This document shows, in pieces, positions 35,044 through 43,695 of a stretch of 51,752 nucleotides of DNA. Position 1 is the stretch's first letter. Each line of letters opens with the position of its first letter. The position numbers and the translations under genes are program-made. The DNA is from Bacillus sp. FJAT-28004. Its GTDB lineage: Bacteria > Bacillota > Bacilli > Paenibacillales > Paenibacillaceae. Location of the stretch: NCBI RefSeq assembly GCF_001280845.1, contig NZ_LGHP01000001.1:4329712-4381463 (forward strand), written 5' to 3'. The notes under the pieces are model-generated. The model was not told the DNA's origin. It did not search any database and saw only the letters and a list, made by a program, of their open reading frames with translations.

Positions 35044-35811
35044 ATGTTTAATCGTTTTTTGGCAAGCATCGGTATTGGCTCAGCAAAGATTGATACATTG
35101 TTAGAAAAAGCACGTTATGCACCAGGTGAAGAGGTTCGAGGTATCGTTAAGATTCAGGGCGGCAACGTGGAGCAGCGTATTGAAACGATACAACTATCGG
35201 TCATGACAGAATATATACGCGAGAGCAATGACAGTAAAATTAAGCAGCAGGGAGTGGTAGGTCGCTATCATGTGAGCGCCCCATTCACGCTGCAGGCAAA
35301 TGAGAATCGGGAGGTGTCTTTCTCCTTTCAGCTTCCTCATCAAACACCGCTTACAATCGGCCACGCACCTGTATGGGTGAAAACGGAATTAGACGTTCGC
35401 GGAGGTGTCGATCCAGGTGATAATGACCGAATCGAAGTCGTTCCGACTGCCGCAATGAATACGGTGCTTGAGGCGCTGAATTTGCTCGGCTTCCGTTTGC
35501 GCAAGGCAGAATGTGAGTACTCCTCCCGCCTTGGTGGTAAAATGCCTTTTATTCAAGAGCTGGAGTTTGTTCCAACTTCACAGTTCCGCGGTCAGCTTGA
35601 TGAGCTGGAAGTTATGTTCTATCCATCGGATCGTGAGCTTGAGCTGGTGCTTCAGATCGACCGGCGTGCGCGCGGGTTGTCTTCCTTTTTTGCAGAAGCT
35701 ATGGATATGGATGAGACATTCGTTCGGGCTCGCTTCACGAATGATCAGCTGTCAGCGGGATCGAATGCAATCGCTCAGCAGTTGTCCGGTATCATAGCAC
35801 GCTACATTTAA
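35044..35811 (+). CDS. spo0M: Sporulation-control protein Spo0M
   Basis: 255 residues, close to B. subtilis Spo0M (258). The arrestin-like fold is recognisable from FNRFLASIGIGSAKIDTLLE, YAPGEEVRGIVKIQGG and the C-terminal half LEFVPTSQFRGQLDELEVMF. Spo0M affects early sporulation and cell division in Bacillus; its exact partner is unsettled. ATG 35044 is chosen because GGAGGT lies seven bases upstream. It stands downstream of the sporulation-type kinase and is closed by a strong terminator. Confidence 0.88.
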   Translation: MFNRFLASIGIGSAKIDTLLEKARYAPGEEVRGIVKIQGGNVEQRIETIQLSVMTEYIRESNDSKIKQQGVVGRYHVSAPFTLQANENREVSFSFQLPHQTPLTIGHAPVWVKTELDVRGGVDPGDNDRIEVVPTAAMNTVLEALNLLGFRLRKAECEYSSRLGGKMPFIQELEFVPTSQFRGQLDELEVMFYPSDRELELVLQIDRRARGLSSFFAEAMDMDETFVRARFTNDQLSAGSNAIAQQLSGIIARYI

Positions 35812-35828
35812 TCATTTTATAAATAAAC

Positions 35829-35871
35829 CAAGCTCGGGAGCGCTCCTGTAGGAGCGTTTCGGAGCTTTTTT
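35829..35871 (+). terminator. Terminator after spo0M
   Basis: Outer AAGCTC/GGAGCTT and inner GCGCTCC/GGAGCG stems followed by seven T residues. Confidence 0.8.
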
Positions 35872-35963
35872 TGCTGTTTACAGAGCAGTTATAAACGAAT
35901 AACGCATGCAAGTAGTGAACGGATCGGATTTTTCGGTATAATAACTGGAGGAGGGGATTTAAA

Positions 35964-37091
35964 TTGGCAGAACCGCTTAAAGCTATGTATGACGGATTAT
36001 TTTTGGAACAATTTGCGGGTTTGCTGAAGACAGCATGGAGCCCTTTTGACGCCATTCTTTTCGCAGAGCGTGTACGAGATGGTGACTGGGAGCAGCTTGA
36101 GCTAAAGGCTCGCACTCGAAAAATAACAGAAGCGCTTGGTGCCTCATTACCACAAGCTTATGATGAAGCGCTGGCTGTTTTATATCAAATAGATGAAAAA
36201 TGTACAGGGCTGCCGTTTATCATTTTTCCAGACTTCGTCGAAGTTTTTGGGCTGGAACCGCAGAACTGGGAGCTATCTTTGGACGCGCTTGAGCGCTTTA
36301 CGAAATATTCGACCTCAGAATTTGCGATAAGAGCTTTCATTCTGAAGGATCCACAGCGTATGGCTAAGCAAATGCTTATATGGGCAGATCATCCGAATGA
36401 GCATGTAAGGCGGCTTGCGAGCGAAGGAATAAGGCCCCGTCTTCCGTGGGCGCAGGCGCTGCCGCTCTTTAAGCGCGATCCATCGCCGATTGTTCCGATT
36501 TTGGAGAAACTGAAATGTGATCCTTCACTTTATGTGCGCAAGAGCGTAGCTAACAATTTGAATGATATTGCGAAGGATCATCCCGAGCTCGTTATTGCGC
36601 TTGCGAAGGCTTGGATCGGCAATGATGCGAAGACGGATTGGATCATTCGCCATGGTTGCCGCACGCTGATCAAGCAATCGAGCCCGCAAATCATGGAATT
36701 GTTTGGGTACGCGAAGCACACATCTGCAGAGGAAACGGAACGTCCGCTTGTAGCTTTTGCTGCAATCGAGGTAGATCCACAGTCGGTAGCTATCGGCGGT
36801 GAGGTTTCTTTACGCTATCGCGTACAGCTGCGTGAGGGTGAGCCGGCTAAGCTGCGTATCGAATATGGAATAACGTTCGTGAAGTCTGGAGGCAAAACGT
36901 CGCTAAAACGTTTTCTGCTATCGGATCGTGAGTATGCCGGAGGAGCATCAGCTTCAAGTGTTCGCGTTCATCGTTTTGCTGATTTAACGACGCGCAAGCA
37001 TTATAGCGGGCTTCATCTTGTGACACTTTGGGTAAATGGAAGAGAGGTGGCTTCAGCCGAACTTCTTGTGACGGAGGCAGAATCAACATGA
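35964..37091 (+). CDS. alkC: AlkC-type DNA glycosylase (HEAT-repeat) with C-terminal Ig-like domain
   Basis: 375 residues. The N-terminal ~235 residues are ALK/HEAT-type helical repeats (AEPLKAMYDGLFLEQFAGLL at the start, VRRLASEGIRPRLPWA in the middle, VRKSVANNLNDIAKDHPELV), as in AlkC/AlkD enzymes that remove 3-methyladenine and related alkylated bases without base flipping. The last ~110 residues form a beta-rich Ig-like domain, as in one AlkC subclass. TTG 35964 has GGAGGAGGGG seven bases upstream. Its stop overlaps the ATG of the FUSC gene (ATGA), so they are co-translated. Confidence 0.82.
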   Translation: MAEPLKAMYDGLFLEQFAGLLKTAWSPFDAILFAERVRDGDWEQLELKARTRKITEALGASLPQAYDEALAVLYQIDEKCTGLPFIIFPDFVEVFGLEPQNWELSLDALERFTKYSTSEFAIRAFILKDPQRMAKQMLIWADHPNEHVRRLASEGIRPRLPWAQALPLFKRDPSPIVPILEKLKCDPSLYVRKSVANNLNDIAKDHPELVIALAKAWIGNDAKTDWIIRHGCRTLIKQSSPQIMELFGYAKHTSAEETERPLVAFAAIEVDPQSVAIGGEVSLRYRVQLREGEPAKLRIEYGITFVKSGGKTSLKRFLLSDREYAGGASASSVRVHRFADLTTRKHYSGLHLVTLWVNGREVASAELLVTEAEST

Positions 37092-38149
37092 CGATTGGTG
37101 CAAGAGTTTTAAAGACGGGGATGGCTGTTGCGTTAGCGATTTACTTGAGCAGTTTATTCGGCTTCGCTTCCCCGCTTATTGCTGCCGTGGCAGCTATTTT
37201 TACGATTCAACCTTCTATATACCGCTCATGGCAGCGTGTAGCGGATCAAGTACAAACGAATCTGCTTGGCGCTGTAATGGCGATTGTAGCTGTTCGGTTA
37301 TTCGGTCATACGCCGATTGCGGCAGGTCTTGTTTGTATCCTTGTCATTCTTATCAGTATACGTTTGAAGATGGAGAGCACGATTAGTCTGACGCTGGTTA
37401 CGGTCGTTGCCATCATGGAAGCGAATGGACAAGGCTGGGACGTGGCGATAGGAAGATTTTTAATGGTGCTTACCGGTATTGGCGCTTCATTCGCGGTTAA
37501 TGTACTTGTGTTTCCTCCACGTCCAAGGAAGCAATTTACCGAACAGGTTCATCAGGCGTATTCACAGCTTTCACTGCTGCTTCGTACGGCAATTTCAAAT
37601 GAAATGAAGGAGCAGGTTTTCCGTCAAGAGAAGGACAAGCTGCATGATACGCTGCGCAAGCTGGAGGAACGTCACGCTGTATTTGAAGAAGAACGCCAAG
37701 TGCTTGCAAGGACGAAGACGAGCCATGCACGTCAGCTGCTTGTATCGAAACAAATGATTAAGTCTCTGCAAAAAGGGGCTGATCTCCTCGATGTGGTGGA
37801 GGAGCATTACTTTTCCTCGCCAAGCGCCAGTGAGTGGGCGCTGCGCTTCGATCGGCAAATTGAGGATTTGTCGAAATATCACGAGCATATTTTGCTGAAA
37901 GCTGAAGGGAAAATGAAGCCCAATGCGCTGATTGAGCCCGAGGAAGAAAGAGAAGCGAGGTTCGTGAAGGAGTTAACAGCTTACATTTTGGAAGATCCGG
38001 ATGAGCATAAGCGTCTCGTCTTTGTTGCTTCGGCATTGTTCGAATACGCCTACCATTTACGACGGTTGGAGAAGCTGCTCGATCAAGTGACGCAGCGTGA
38101 AGAAAGCGCGAAGCGCAGTTCAGAGGAGTCGGGCGAGGGAACGAAGTAA
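37088..38149 (+). CDS. Aromatic acid exporter (ArAE/FUSC) family membrane protein
   Basis: 353 residues. Four to six helices occupy the first ~145 residues (TIGARVLKTGMAVALAIYLS then GFASPLIAAVAAIFTIQPSI), then a long, charged, coiled-coil-like cytoplasmic domain follows (about 160-340). This is the ArAE_1 (DUF939) layout of Bacillus YqjA/YgaE-like proteins. The transported compound is unknown. ATG 37088 has ACGGAGG upstream and overlaps the alkC stop; a longer frame from 37028 is not credible. No terminator is obvious right after it. Confidence 0.8.
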   Translation: MTIGARVLKTGMAVALAIYLSSLFGFASPLIAAVAAIFTIQPSIYRSWQRVADQVQTNLLGAVMAIVAVRLFGHTPIAAGLVCILVILISIRLKMESTISLTLVTVVAIMEANGQGWDVAIGRFLMVLTGIGASFAVNVLVFPPRPRKQFTEQVHQAYSQLSLLLRTAISNEMKEQVFRQEKDKLHDTLRKLEERHAVFEEERQVLARTKTSHARQLLVSKQMIKSLQKGADLLDVVEEHYFSSPSASEWALRFDRQIEDLSKYHEHILLKAEGKMKPNALIEPEEEREARFVKELTAYILEDPDEHKRLVFVASALFEYAYHLRRLEKLLDQVTQREESAKRSSEESGEGTK

Positions 38150-38288
38150 TAACGTGATAAGTTGGATGATTAGCAAAACTGAATCTTCGGTGGAGGTTGC
38201 GGTAATCAGAGTGGCTTGCAGCTACATAGCTCATTCTACACAGCAGGCTGCTATAGCCAGAGTAACTTTGTAGCCACCCAACGTAGGT

Positions 38289-38477
38289 CTACATTGCAGT
38301 TACTACAACAGAATGAGCTCCACAAGCGCATTTTTCGATCTACGATGCAGTAAGTACAATAGAATCCTATAAATGAAGCTTAGTTCTCCTATAACACGGC
38401 TAATCTATTGTATAACTGCAACGCAGCTAACGAAATGGTACGGCATGTTAGGTTTCTGCTGCAGTAAGTGCAGTAGT
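38289..38477. repeat. Cluster of a ~26-bp intergenic repeat (CTACGTTGCAGTT..ACAATAGAAT)
   Basis: The 447-bp gap after the FUSC gene has copies at 38289-38314 and 38340-38365 (plus), 38402-38427 (inverted) and a decayed one at 38456-38477. All share TGCAGT followed five to seven bases later by ACAATAGAA-like DNA. Adjacent DNA from 38216 also has TGCAGCTACATAG-type fragments. Other copies lie at 51.35-51.73 kb. The element is AT-balanced, non-coding and probably a dispersed family in this genome. No gene is seen in 38150-38520. Confidence 0.65.
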
Positions 38478-38523
38478 TGTACCGATTACCATAAGTTGCA
38501 TACGAAACAAACAAAACAAAAAC

Positions 38524-38562
38524 AGCAGGCAAGAACGCCGCATACGAGCGCTCTGACCTGCT
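38524..38562. terminator. Bidirectional terminator before the 99-residue gene
   Basis: AGCAGG/CCTGCT closing stem with imperfect inner pairing, A-rich on the left and TTTTTT on the right. It terminates the minus-strand small-protein operon and possibly plus-strand read-through. Confidence 0.6.
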
Positions 38563-38596
38563 ATTTTTTCTGCTTTTATTGCTGCATGCTCAATGC

Positions 38597-38896
38597 TTAC
38601 TGATCATCATCCGTTTTATTGCTTCCTTCATGACGTCTTGGATGCTGCATATGAGCTTCTGGGTTATTGGCATTATCATGCGGTACCAATCGTGGATCAG
38701 TATGCCCTTGATGATGATTATTGAAGTAGAGCTCAACGAGCTGCCACTCTGTCGTTCCGAGCATCGGATCCGCCGGGAATATCTCTCCGCGTTCCAACTG
38801 CTCTTCACGTCCCCATTCATTACGGTAGGTGCCTTTTACTTCAACTGGCTCACCGGATAGGGGATTCATTTCATTATGGTTATTATCATTGCTCAT
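38597..38896 (-). CDS. Small hydrophilic protein of unknown function
   Basis: 99 residues, rich in Asn, His, Glu and Asp, with no membrane segment. The centre (NPLSGEPVEVKGTYRNEWG then EIFPADPMLGTTEWQLVEL) looks like a folded domain, and the His/Asn-rich tail looks disordered. I do not recognise a family; spore or stress association is only a guess from composition and neighbours. Its ribosome site (GGAAGG, distant) is weak. It follows the 47-residue gene by 25 bp on the same strand. Confidence 0.55.
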   Translation of the reverse strand: MSNDNNHNEMNPLSGEPVEVKGTYRNEWGREEQLERGEIFPADPMLGTTEWQLVELYFNNHHQGHTDPRLVPHDNANNPEAHMQHPRRHEGSNKTDDDQ

Positions 38897-38921
38897 ATGG
38901 TGTCAACCAACCTTCCTGTGC

Positions 38922-39065
38922 TTATAATCCGTGCTTAGGCACCGCTGAACGATCGGCATCTGACTGCAGCTCGCTTGCTTTTTCTTTGCTGGCTAGATTG
39001 CGGTCTGCTCGAGATTGCGCCTTACTTGCTGCCTTCTGTTGATCGGATGGCTGTTCGCCTGACAT
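38922..39065 (-). CDS. Tiny hydrophilic protein (47 residues)
   Basis: A short ORF with a perfect AGGAGGGTG ribosome site a few bases before ATG 39065. It is made almost only of Ala, Ser, Lys, Gln, Asp and Arg (DQQKAASKAQSRADRNLASK) and ends VPKHGL. It has no hydrophobic core, so it is likely disordered or a small spore/nucleic-acid-binding type peptide. The family is unknown. It precedes the 99-residue gene and probably shares its transcript. Confidence 0.6.
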   Translation of the reverse strand: MSGEQPSDQQKAASKAQSRADRNLASKEKASELQSDADRSAVPKHGL

Positions 39066-39186
39066 ATGGTCACCCTCCTGAGAATTTCATCGTTTTTCGT
39101 TTTCTTTATCTTCAGAAGAAGATCCTCAACAGTGTGCCACAAAAGGATGAAATGTATGAGTACAGGTTGGAGGGATATGAGCAAAT

Positions 39187-39528
39187 CTATAATAACTGGA
39201 GTCCGCATGAGGGGCAAACCGAATCACGTTCAGTGACGATCTCATCGCAAGCGGGACATGGTTCGGAAAATGGTGCTTTAGCAGCCGCGGCATCATTTAT
39301 GAGCTCGGCTTGGCCATTCTTTTTGGCGGAGGATTGTTCGGGTTGAGGACGGAGATGGGCAGGCGTACCGAAGATTGTCTCCACCATCTCTTTGATGTCC
39401 TTGAACTTATCTGAATCGTCAGAAACGATTCGAATGAACATAAACATGCCAGCGAGCAGTGCAAATGTAATGACCAGCACGATCGTCGTTGCCCCAACAT
39501 CAAACCATGTGAGGAGGGGGCGCGTCAT
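39187..39528 (-). CDS. Membrane-anchored zinc-ribbon protein of unknown function
   Basis: 113 residues: one N-terminal helix (about 12-34), a charged linker and a C-terminal zinc ribbon with C91-x2-C94 and C105-x2-C108 (CPACDEIVTERDSVCPSCG). The linker is Ala/Gln/Lys-rich. ATG 39528 has no ribosome site. The frame is open upstream to CTG 39567, which has GAGGTGA six bases before it, directly after the VTT gene's stop; this unusual start would add 13 residues and couple translation to the VTT gene. It probably acts with that membrane protein. Confidence 0.6.
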   Translation of the reverse strand: MTRPLLTWFDVGATTIVLVITFALLAGMFMFIRIVSDDSDKFKDIKEMVETIFGTPAHLRPQPEQSSAKKNGQAELINDAAAAKAPFSEPCPACDEIVTERDSVCPSCGLQLL

Positions 39529-39578
39529 ATGTACCGGCCAATGATTTAAGATGGACCATGTAAGCAGATTCGATCACC

Positions 39579-40187
39579 TCACCCATTCACCTGATAGCGA
39601 GACTCGAGACGTTTGCCCCCAAACCACATGACCAATACAGCGGTAATCGAGACGAATATACGCCAAGGCTCATCGACCAGATTGCCGATATCGAAGCTAA
39701 TCAAGGAGATGCAAAATATCATAACTGCCTTACCAAGCAGTGTAGCAAGCAAAAATGTAGGAAAGGGCACCTTGCTAAGGCCGGATACGACGGTTATAAC
39801 GATCGAAGGTGTAAATGGGAAGCAAGCCAGCAAGAATAAAGGCGTGAAGCCTCTGCGTTCAACCCAATTGAAAAACCGCTCTGATTTTGGAAAACGCCGC
39901 TCCAGTCTCCCTTTCACATTGCGCCCCAGCTTTCGACTAATCCAAAATACGGAGATAGCGCCGGCAGTTACACCGATCCATGAGAAAAGAAAGCCGAAGC
40001 CAAGGCCGTAAATGTTGGCATTAGCTGCAATGATAAGAATTAATGGGAGGAAAGGGAGAAAAGATTCAAGCATCGGAAGCAAAATACCGGGAAATGGCCC
40101 CCATTGCGAATAGCTTTCCAATGTCCATTGGATCGAATCGAGATCCAAGTGTTTTAAGTATTCCAGCCAGTTGCGCCAATCATTCAT
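39579..40187 (-). CDS. TVP38/TMEM64 (VTT domain) membrane protein
   Basis: 202 residues with five to six hydrophobic segments and the VTT core FSWIGVTAGAISVFWISRKLGR (split over 68-90), GFTPLFLLACFPFTPSIVIT and VSGLSKVPFPTFLLATLLGK. Related DedA/VTT proteins act in lipid flipping and proton-coupled homeostasis, but the role here is unknown. It lies 15 bp after the MFS gene stop, so it belongs to the GT-MFS-VTT-zinc ribbon operon. Confidence 0.82.
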   Translation of the reverse strand: MNDWRNWLEYLKHLDLDSIQWTLESYSQWGPFPGILLPMLESFLPFLPLILIIAANANIYGLGFGFLFSWIGVTAGAISVFWISRKLGRNVKGRLERRFPKSERFFNWVERRGFTPLFLLACFPFTPSIVITVVSGLSKVPFPTFLLATLLGKAVMIFCISLISFDIGNLVDEPWRIFVSITAVLVMWFGGKRLESRYQVNG

Positions 40188-40202
40188 AGATCTAACCCCG
40201 TT

Positions 40203-41396
40203 CTACTTGTTTGTAGCTTTTTCATTTGTAGCGAATGTCGGAAATGGGAACCATAAATAAAATAAGCCGATCAATCCAAAGAGGATAGCACTTGTCCAAA
40301 AAACAGAAGCTTCCCCGTTCCAAGCAGCGATTAAGCCGCCAGCAGCTGGACCGATCATAACGCCAATGCCTTCAAAGGTAGATAATACACCCCAGCCAAG
40401 CCCCTCTTGATTAGGTGGCACATACGCTGCGAGCAGCGCATTCCATACAGGCAGAATAGCGGAGTAGGATAATCCAAGAGCAGCTGCTATTAGTAAACAA
40501 TACCAGAACGAAAGACCTGATGCTAGCATATATAAGCCAAATGCAAACGCTCCGAAACCAGTCACGAGAAACCATTTTTTATTAGCCAGCTTATCGGCGA
40601 GCTTTCCCATTGGAATGAGTCCTGCCGCGGCAAAAAGTCCTCCCGCTGTTAGAAGAATAGAATATTGCGTGCCTGAGATGCCAAGCTCTTGATTTGCAAA
40701 GCTAGGCAATATCGGAACGAGCATGCTAGCCCCTGTCGTCTGCAAAATCATTCCCGGCAGCAGCATCTTCATATGTCCGAGTCTATCCTTCAGAATGCTG
40801 AGCTGTGTTCGAAGCGGCATACGGTTCGTTGTAACCGCTCGTTCTCTACTCATGAAAAGCGTTAACAGGCATGCAGCCACAGACATGCTGACAAGCAGTT
40901 TGTACGTAAATGATACGCTGAAATCAAGTAGAATATTACATACGATCGGACCGCTTCCTAGTCCGACCATCCAAATCGTGTAGAGCATCCCCATTTGGGT
41001 TGCGCGCTGCTGTTCGGTTACTTTCGTCAAGCAAACGATCCAAATCGGTGACATCCCGATACCATATAACGCAGCTGAACCAATGAACATCCATGGCAGC
41101 TCGGCGAATTGCAGCAAATAAACGCCAACCAAGGATATGATTAAACCAGCCTGAACGACGATACGAGTTGAAAAACGATCTAACAAATAGCCAATCGCCA
41201 TTTTGAGCAGCGTATCGGTTATGTAGTGAGCTGAAATAGCTGCACCGATAACATCAGGCGCGAGGCCTAATGTTTTTGCTCCAAAAATAGGCAATAGGCT
41301 AACGAGTACAGCACCTCTTACAAACTCCACAATAAACAAAATAACGGAGATAAGCCGCATCTCCGCTCCAAACCAACTTTTCTGATTTGTAATCAC
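40203..41396 (-). CDS. Major facilitator superfamily transporter
   Basis: About 397 residues, 12 helices. Motif A-like IGYLLDRFSTRIVVQAG between helices 2 and 3, and a second-half counterpart IPMGKLADKLANKKWFLVTG. It is closer to the YfkF/MFS_1 efflux branch than to sugar permeases. GTG 41396 is preferred over TTG 41402 because AAGGGG lies seven bases before it but only one base before the TTG. It follows the glycosyltransferase by 18 bp. An envelope-lipid or drug-export role is possible given that partner, but this is inference. Confidence 0.78.
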   Translation of the reverse strand: MITNQKSWFGAEMRLISVILFIVEFVRGAVLVSLLPIFGAKTLGLAPDVIGAAISAHYITDTLLKMAIGYLLDRFSTRIVVQAGLIISLVGVYLLQFAELPWMFIGSAALYGIGMSPIWIVCLTKVTEQQRATQMGMLYTIWMVGLGSGPIVCNILLDFSVSFTYKLLVSMSVAACLLTLFMSRERAVTTNRMPLRTQLSILKDRLGHMKMLLPGMILQTTGASMLVPILPSFANQELGISGTQYSILLTAGGLFAAAGLIPMGKLADKLANKKWFLVTGFGAFAFGLYMLASGLSFWYCLLIAAALGLSYSAILPVWNALLAAYVPPNQEGLGWGVLSTFEGIGVMIGPAAGGLIAAWNGEASVFWTSAILFGLIGLFYLWFPFPTFATNEKATNK

Positions 41397-41414
41397 GGGC
41401 AAGCCCCTTATCCA

Positions 41415-42578
41415 TTATAAAGTGATTGCTTTCTCCATTATACGAAAATTGGATAAAATATCCAAAACAATGCTGTCTGCTGCGGTTTGTGAGGTTTGAA
41501 GCTGCTTAGTGGACAGTCTGCTACTAGTAAGACGTAACGGATCATGAACGAGTTTCAAAATTTGTTCCGTCAGCTCATTCACTTCATTTGCAATGATGGC
41601 CGCGCCTTTGGATTTCAGATACAATGCATTTTGTTTTTCTTGTCCGGGAACCGGCCGGTAGATAAATATGGGCAGTTCTGCAGCGATTGCTTCTGAGAGT
41701 GTGACGCCTCCAGGTTTGGTTATGAGGCAATCGGATATGGCCATTAACTCATGAATAGGCTCTATGAACCCATATACTTGCAGGCGAGAAGCCCCTTCAT
41801 GTGCTTGGAATTGTTGATGAATAATATTTTTCATAAAAAGATTATGTCCACATACTAACGCAACCTGAATTTCAGCGTTTTGCAAAAGGCTGCTGCAAAT
41901 TTGCGATACGTCAGGCAAAACACCCTGCGCTCCCGCCATAATAAGGACAGTAGGTTTATTAGGATTTAGTCCATACCGTTCGTAGAGTTCACTTGAGGCA
42001 GCCGTTGCGCGGAAGCCTCGCTTAAGCGGAATACCACTCACTTGGATGGCGCGTTCTGGTATACCGAGTGATGTAAGCTCCAGCCTTAAATCTTCCGTTG
42101 CGACATAATAGCGGTCGATGCTTGGATGAACCCAGCGCCTGTGAAGATCGAAATCGGTAATGACAGCATAGGAGGGCGGATGGAAGTTTTTACGTTTCTT
42201 AAGCTTCGGCAGAGCGAAGCTGGGAAAGGTATGCACGACGATATCTGGCTGCTCTGCGGCGAGAATACGCCTAATTTTTTCTGTACCAAAGGAGTGAAGC
42301 AGCGCGCCAAATAATGAATCATGTTTCATTAGCCTTGTGAAATCATACATCCAGCCATAAAGGGAAGGCATATGCGTATAGCTCTTTAAGTAAAAGCGCT
42401 TAGCAAACTCATTTAGCCAAGGATGAGATTCCGCCATTAAATCCACCATTACGGTGTGATAATTGCCATGCTCCTCCCAAGCTCCCTTAATCGCGCGTGC
42501 CACTTGAAGATGCCCTTCTCCATATGAAGCGTACAAAATTAACAATTTCGGCTGTGGATTTTCCTCGAAACGTATCAT
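41415..42578 (-). CDS. MGDG-synthase/UgtP-like diacylglycerol glycosyltransferase
   Basis: 387 residues. The N-terminal MGDG_synth domain begins LLILYASYGEGHLQVARAI; the C-terminal GT-B half has GIPLKRGF, VLIMAGAQGVLPDV, VYGFIEPIHELMAISDCLIT and the donor-binding KPGGVTLSEAIAAELPIFIY. These enzymes transfer glucose or galactose from UDP-sugar to diacylglycerol, making membrane glycolipids and lipoteichoic-acid anchors. ATG 42578 has GGAGGTG with ideal spacing. The G-A-Q-G phosphate loop replaces the more common G-G-S-x. It is first gene of a four-gene minus-strand operon. Confidence 0.82.
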   Translation of the reverse strand: MIRFEENPQPKLLILYASYGEGHLQVARAIKGAWEEHGNYHTVMVDLMAESHPWLNEFAKRFYLKSYTHMPSLYGWMYDFTRLMKHDSLFGALLHSFGTEKIRRILAAEQPDIVVHTFPSFALPKLKKRKNFHPPSYAVITDFDLHRRWVHPSIDRYYVATEDLRLELTSLGIPERAIQVSGIPLKRGFRATAASSELYERYGLNPNKPTVLIMAGAQGVLPDVSQICSSLLQNAEIQVALVCGHNLFMKNIIHQQFQAHEGASRLQVYGFIEPIHELMAISDCLITKPGGVTLSEAIAAELPIFIYRPVPGQEKQNALYLKSKGAAIIANEVNELTEQILKLVHDPLRLTSSRLSTKQLQTSQTAADSIVLDILSNFRIMEKAITL

Positions 42579-42635
42579 AGACACACCTCCTGCCGTTAGT
42601 GTAACGAACATTTGTTATGCGATTGTGAACGCTGT

Positions 42636-42664
42636 TTGGTTACTTTGTGTATTTTTAGTATAAT
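42636..42664 (+). promoter_or_regulatory. Sigma-A promoter of the aldo/keto reductase
   Basis: TTGGTT (42636-42641), 17-bp spacer, TATAAT (42659-42664), about 40 bp before the gene start. Confidence 0.6.
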
Positions 42665-42702
42665 GAATACGCAATCCATCCTATTTCAAAATTGAAGGAG
42701 CG

Positions 42703-43689
42703 ATGATTAGAGTGCAATACACGAAACTAGGAAGATCAGGACTTCGCGTCAGCCGTTTATGTCTGGGTACAATGAATTTTGGTGTGGATACAGACGAGAA
42801 GGAATCATTTCGTATATTAGACGCTGCTCTAGATGCAGGCATTAATTTTATCGATACCGCAAACATTTACGGTTGGGGTGAGAACGCGGGCCGTACGGAA
42901 GAAATTATCGGAAAATGGTTCAAGCAAGGCGACGGACGTCGCGAACGCACTGTACTGGCTACAAAAGTGTACGGCGACATGCATGATAATCATGACGGTC
43001 CAAACCGTGAAGCTGGACTATCCGCATATAAAATTCGCAGACATTTGGAAGCTTCGCTTAAGCGTCTTCAAACGGATCATATAGAACTTTACCAAATGCA
43101 TCATGTGGATCGCAGCGCAAACTGGAACGAGCTTTGGGGAGCATTCGAAACAGCGGTATACCAAGGCAAGGTTGGCTACATAGGCTCAAGTAATTTTGCC
43201 GGCTGGGATATTGCAGTTGCGCAAGGTGAAGCGAAGGCAAGAGGCTCAATTGGTCTAGTATCTGAGCAGCATAAGTACAACCTATTATGCCGTCTGCCGG
43301 AACTGGAAGTATTGCCGGCTTCGAAGGAATTAGGACTTGGCGTTATTCCGTGGAGTCCGCTTGACGGCGGTTTGCTTGCAGGCAACCACCGTCGCAAGGA
43401 TGGAGGCCGCCGCAGCGGAGATTCGAAACGGCTCGAGCAGCATCGTGATAAGCTAGACGCTTATGCGGCTTTCTGTGACGAGCTTGGCGAGCCTGAGGAT
43501 CTTGTTTCATTAGCATGGCTGCTCGCTAACCCGGCAGTAACGGCTCCGATTATCGGTGTCCGCACGCTGGACCAATTCGAGCGCTCGCTTCGTGCAGTTG
43601 AAATCTCGTTAGATGAATCTGCATTGAAACGTATTGATGAAATATTCCCAGGTCCTGGTGGAGATGCACCGCGCGCCTACGCCTGGTAA
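42703..43689 (+). CDS. Aldo/keto reductase
   Basis: 328 residues in a TIM-barrel reductase fold. Catalytic Asp/Tyr are in FIDTANIYGWGENAG, Lys in VLATKVYG, His in LYQMHHVDRS; the NADP(H)-binding end is IIGVRTLDQFERSL. It belongs to the general YajO/YhdN-like group, and the physiological carbonyl substrate is unknown. It is only distantly similar to the other reductase at 19088, so the two are not a recent duplication. Start: ATG 42703 lies too close to GAAGGAG; GTG 42712 (11-base gap) may be the true start. A hairpin shared with the convergent ilvA follows. Confidence 0.88.
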   Translation: MIRVQYTKLGRSGLRVSRLCLGTMNFGVDTDEKESFRILDAALDAGINFIDTANIYGWGENAGRTEEIIGKWFKQGDGRRERTVLATKVYGDMHDNHDGPNREAGLSAYKIRRHLEASLKRLQTDHIELYQMHHVDRSANWNELWGAFETAVYQGKVGYIGSSNFAGWDIAVAQGEAKARGSIGLVSEQHKYNLLCRLPELEVLPASKELGLGVIPWSPLDGGLLAGNHRRKDGGRRSGDSKRLEQHRDKLDAYAAFCDELGEPEDLVSLAWLLANPAVTAPIIGVRTLDQFERSLRAVEISLDESALKRIDEIFPGPGGDAPRAYAW

Positions 43690-43695
43690 TGACAA

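Noticed and set aside
37028..37087. Twenty-residue N-terminal extension of the FUSC protein
   Set aside because: It lies inside alkC out of frame; ATG 37088 with ACGGAGG and an ATGA overlap is better.
19088..43689. Recent duplication of the two aldo/keto reductases
   Set aside because: They belong to different subgroups and share only family motifs.
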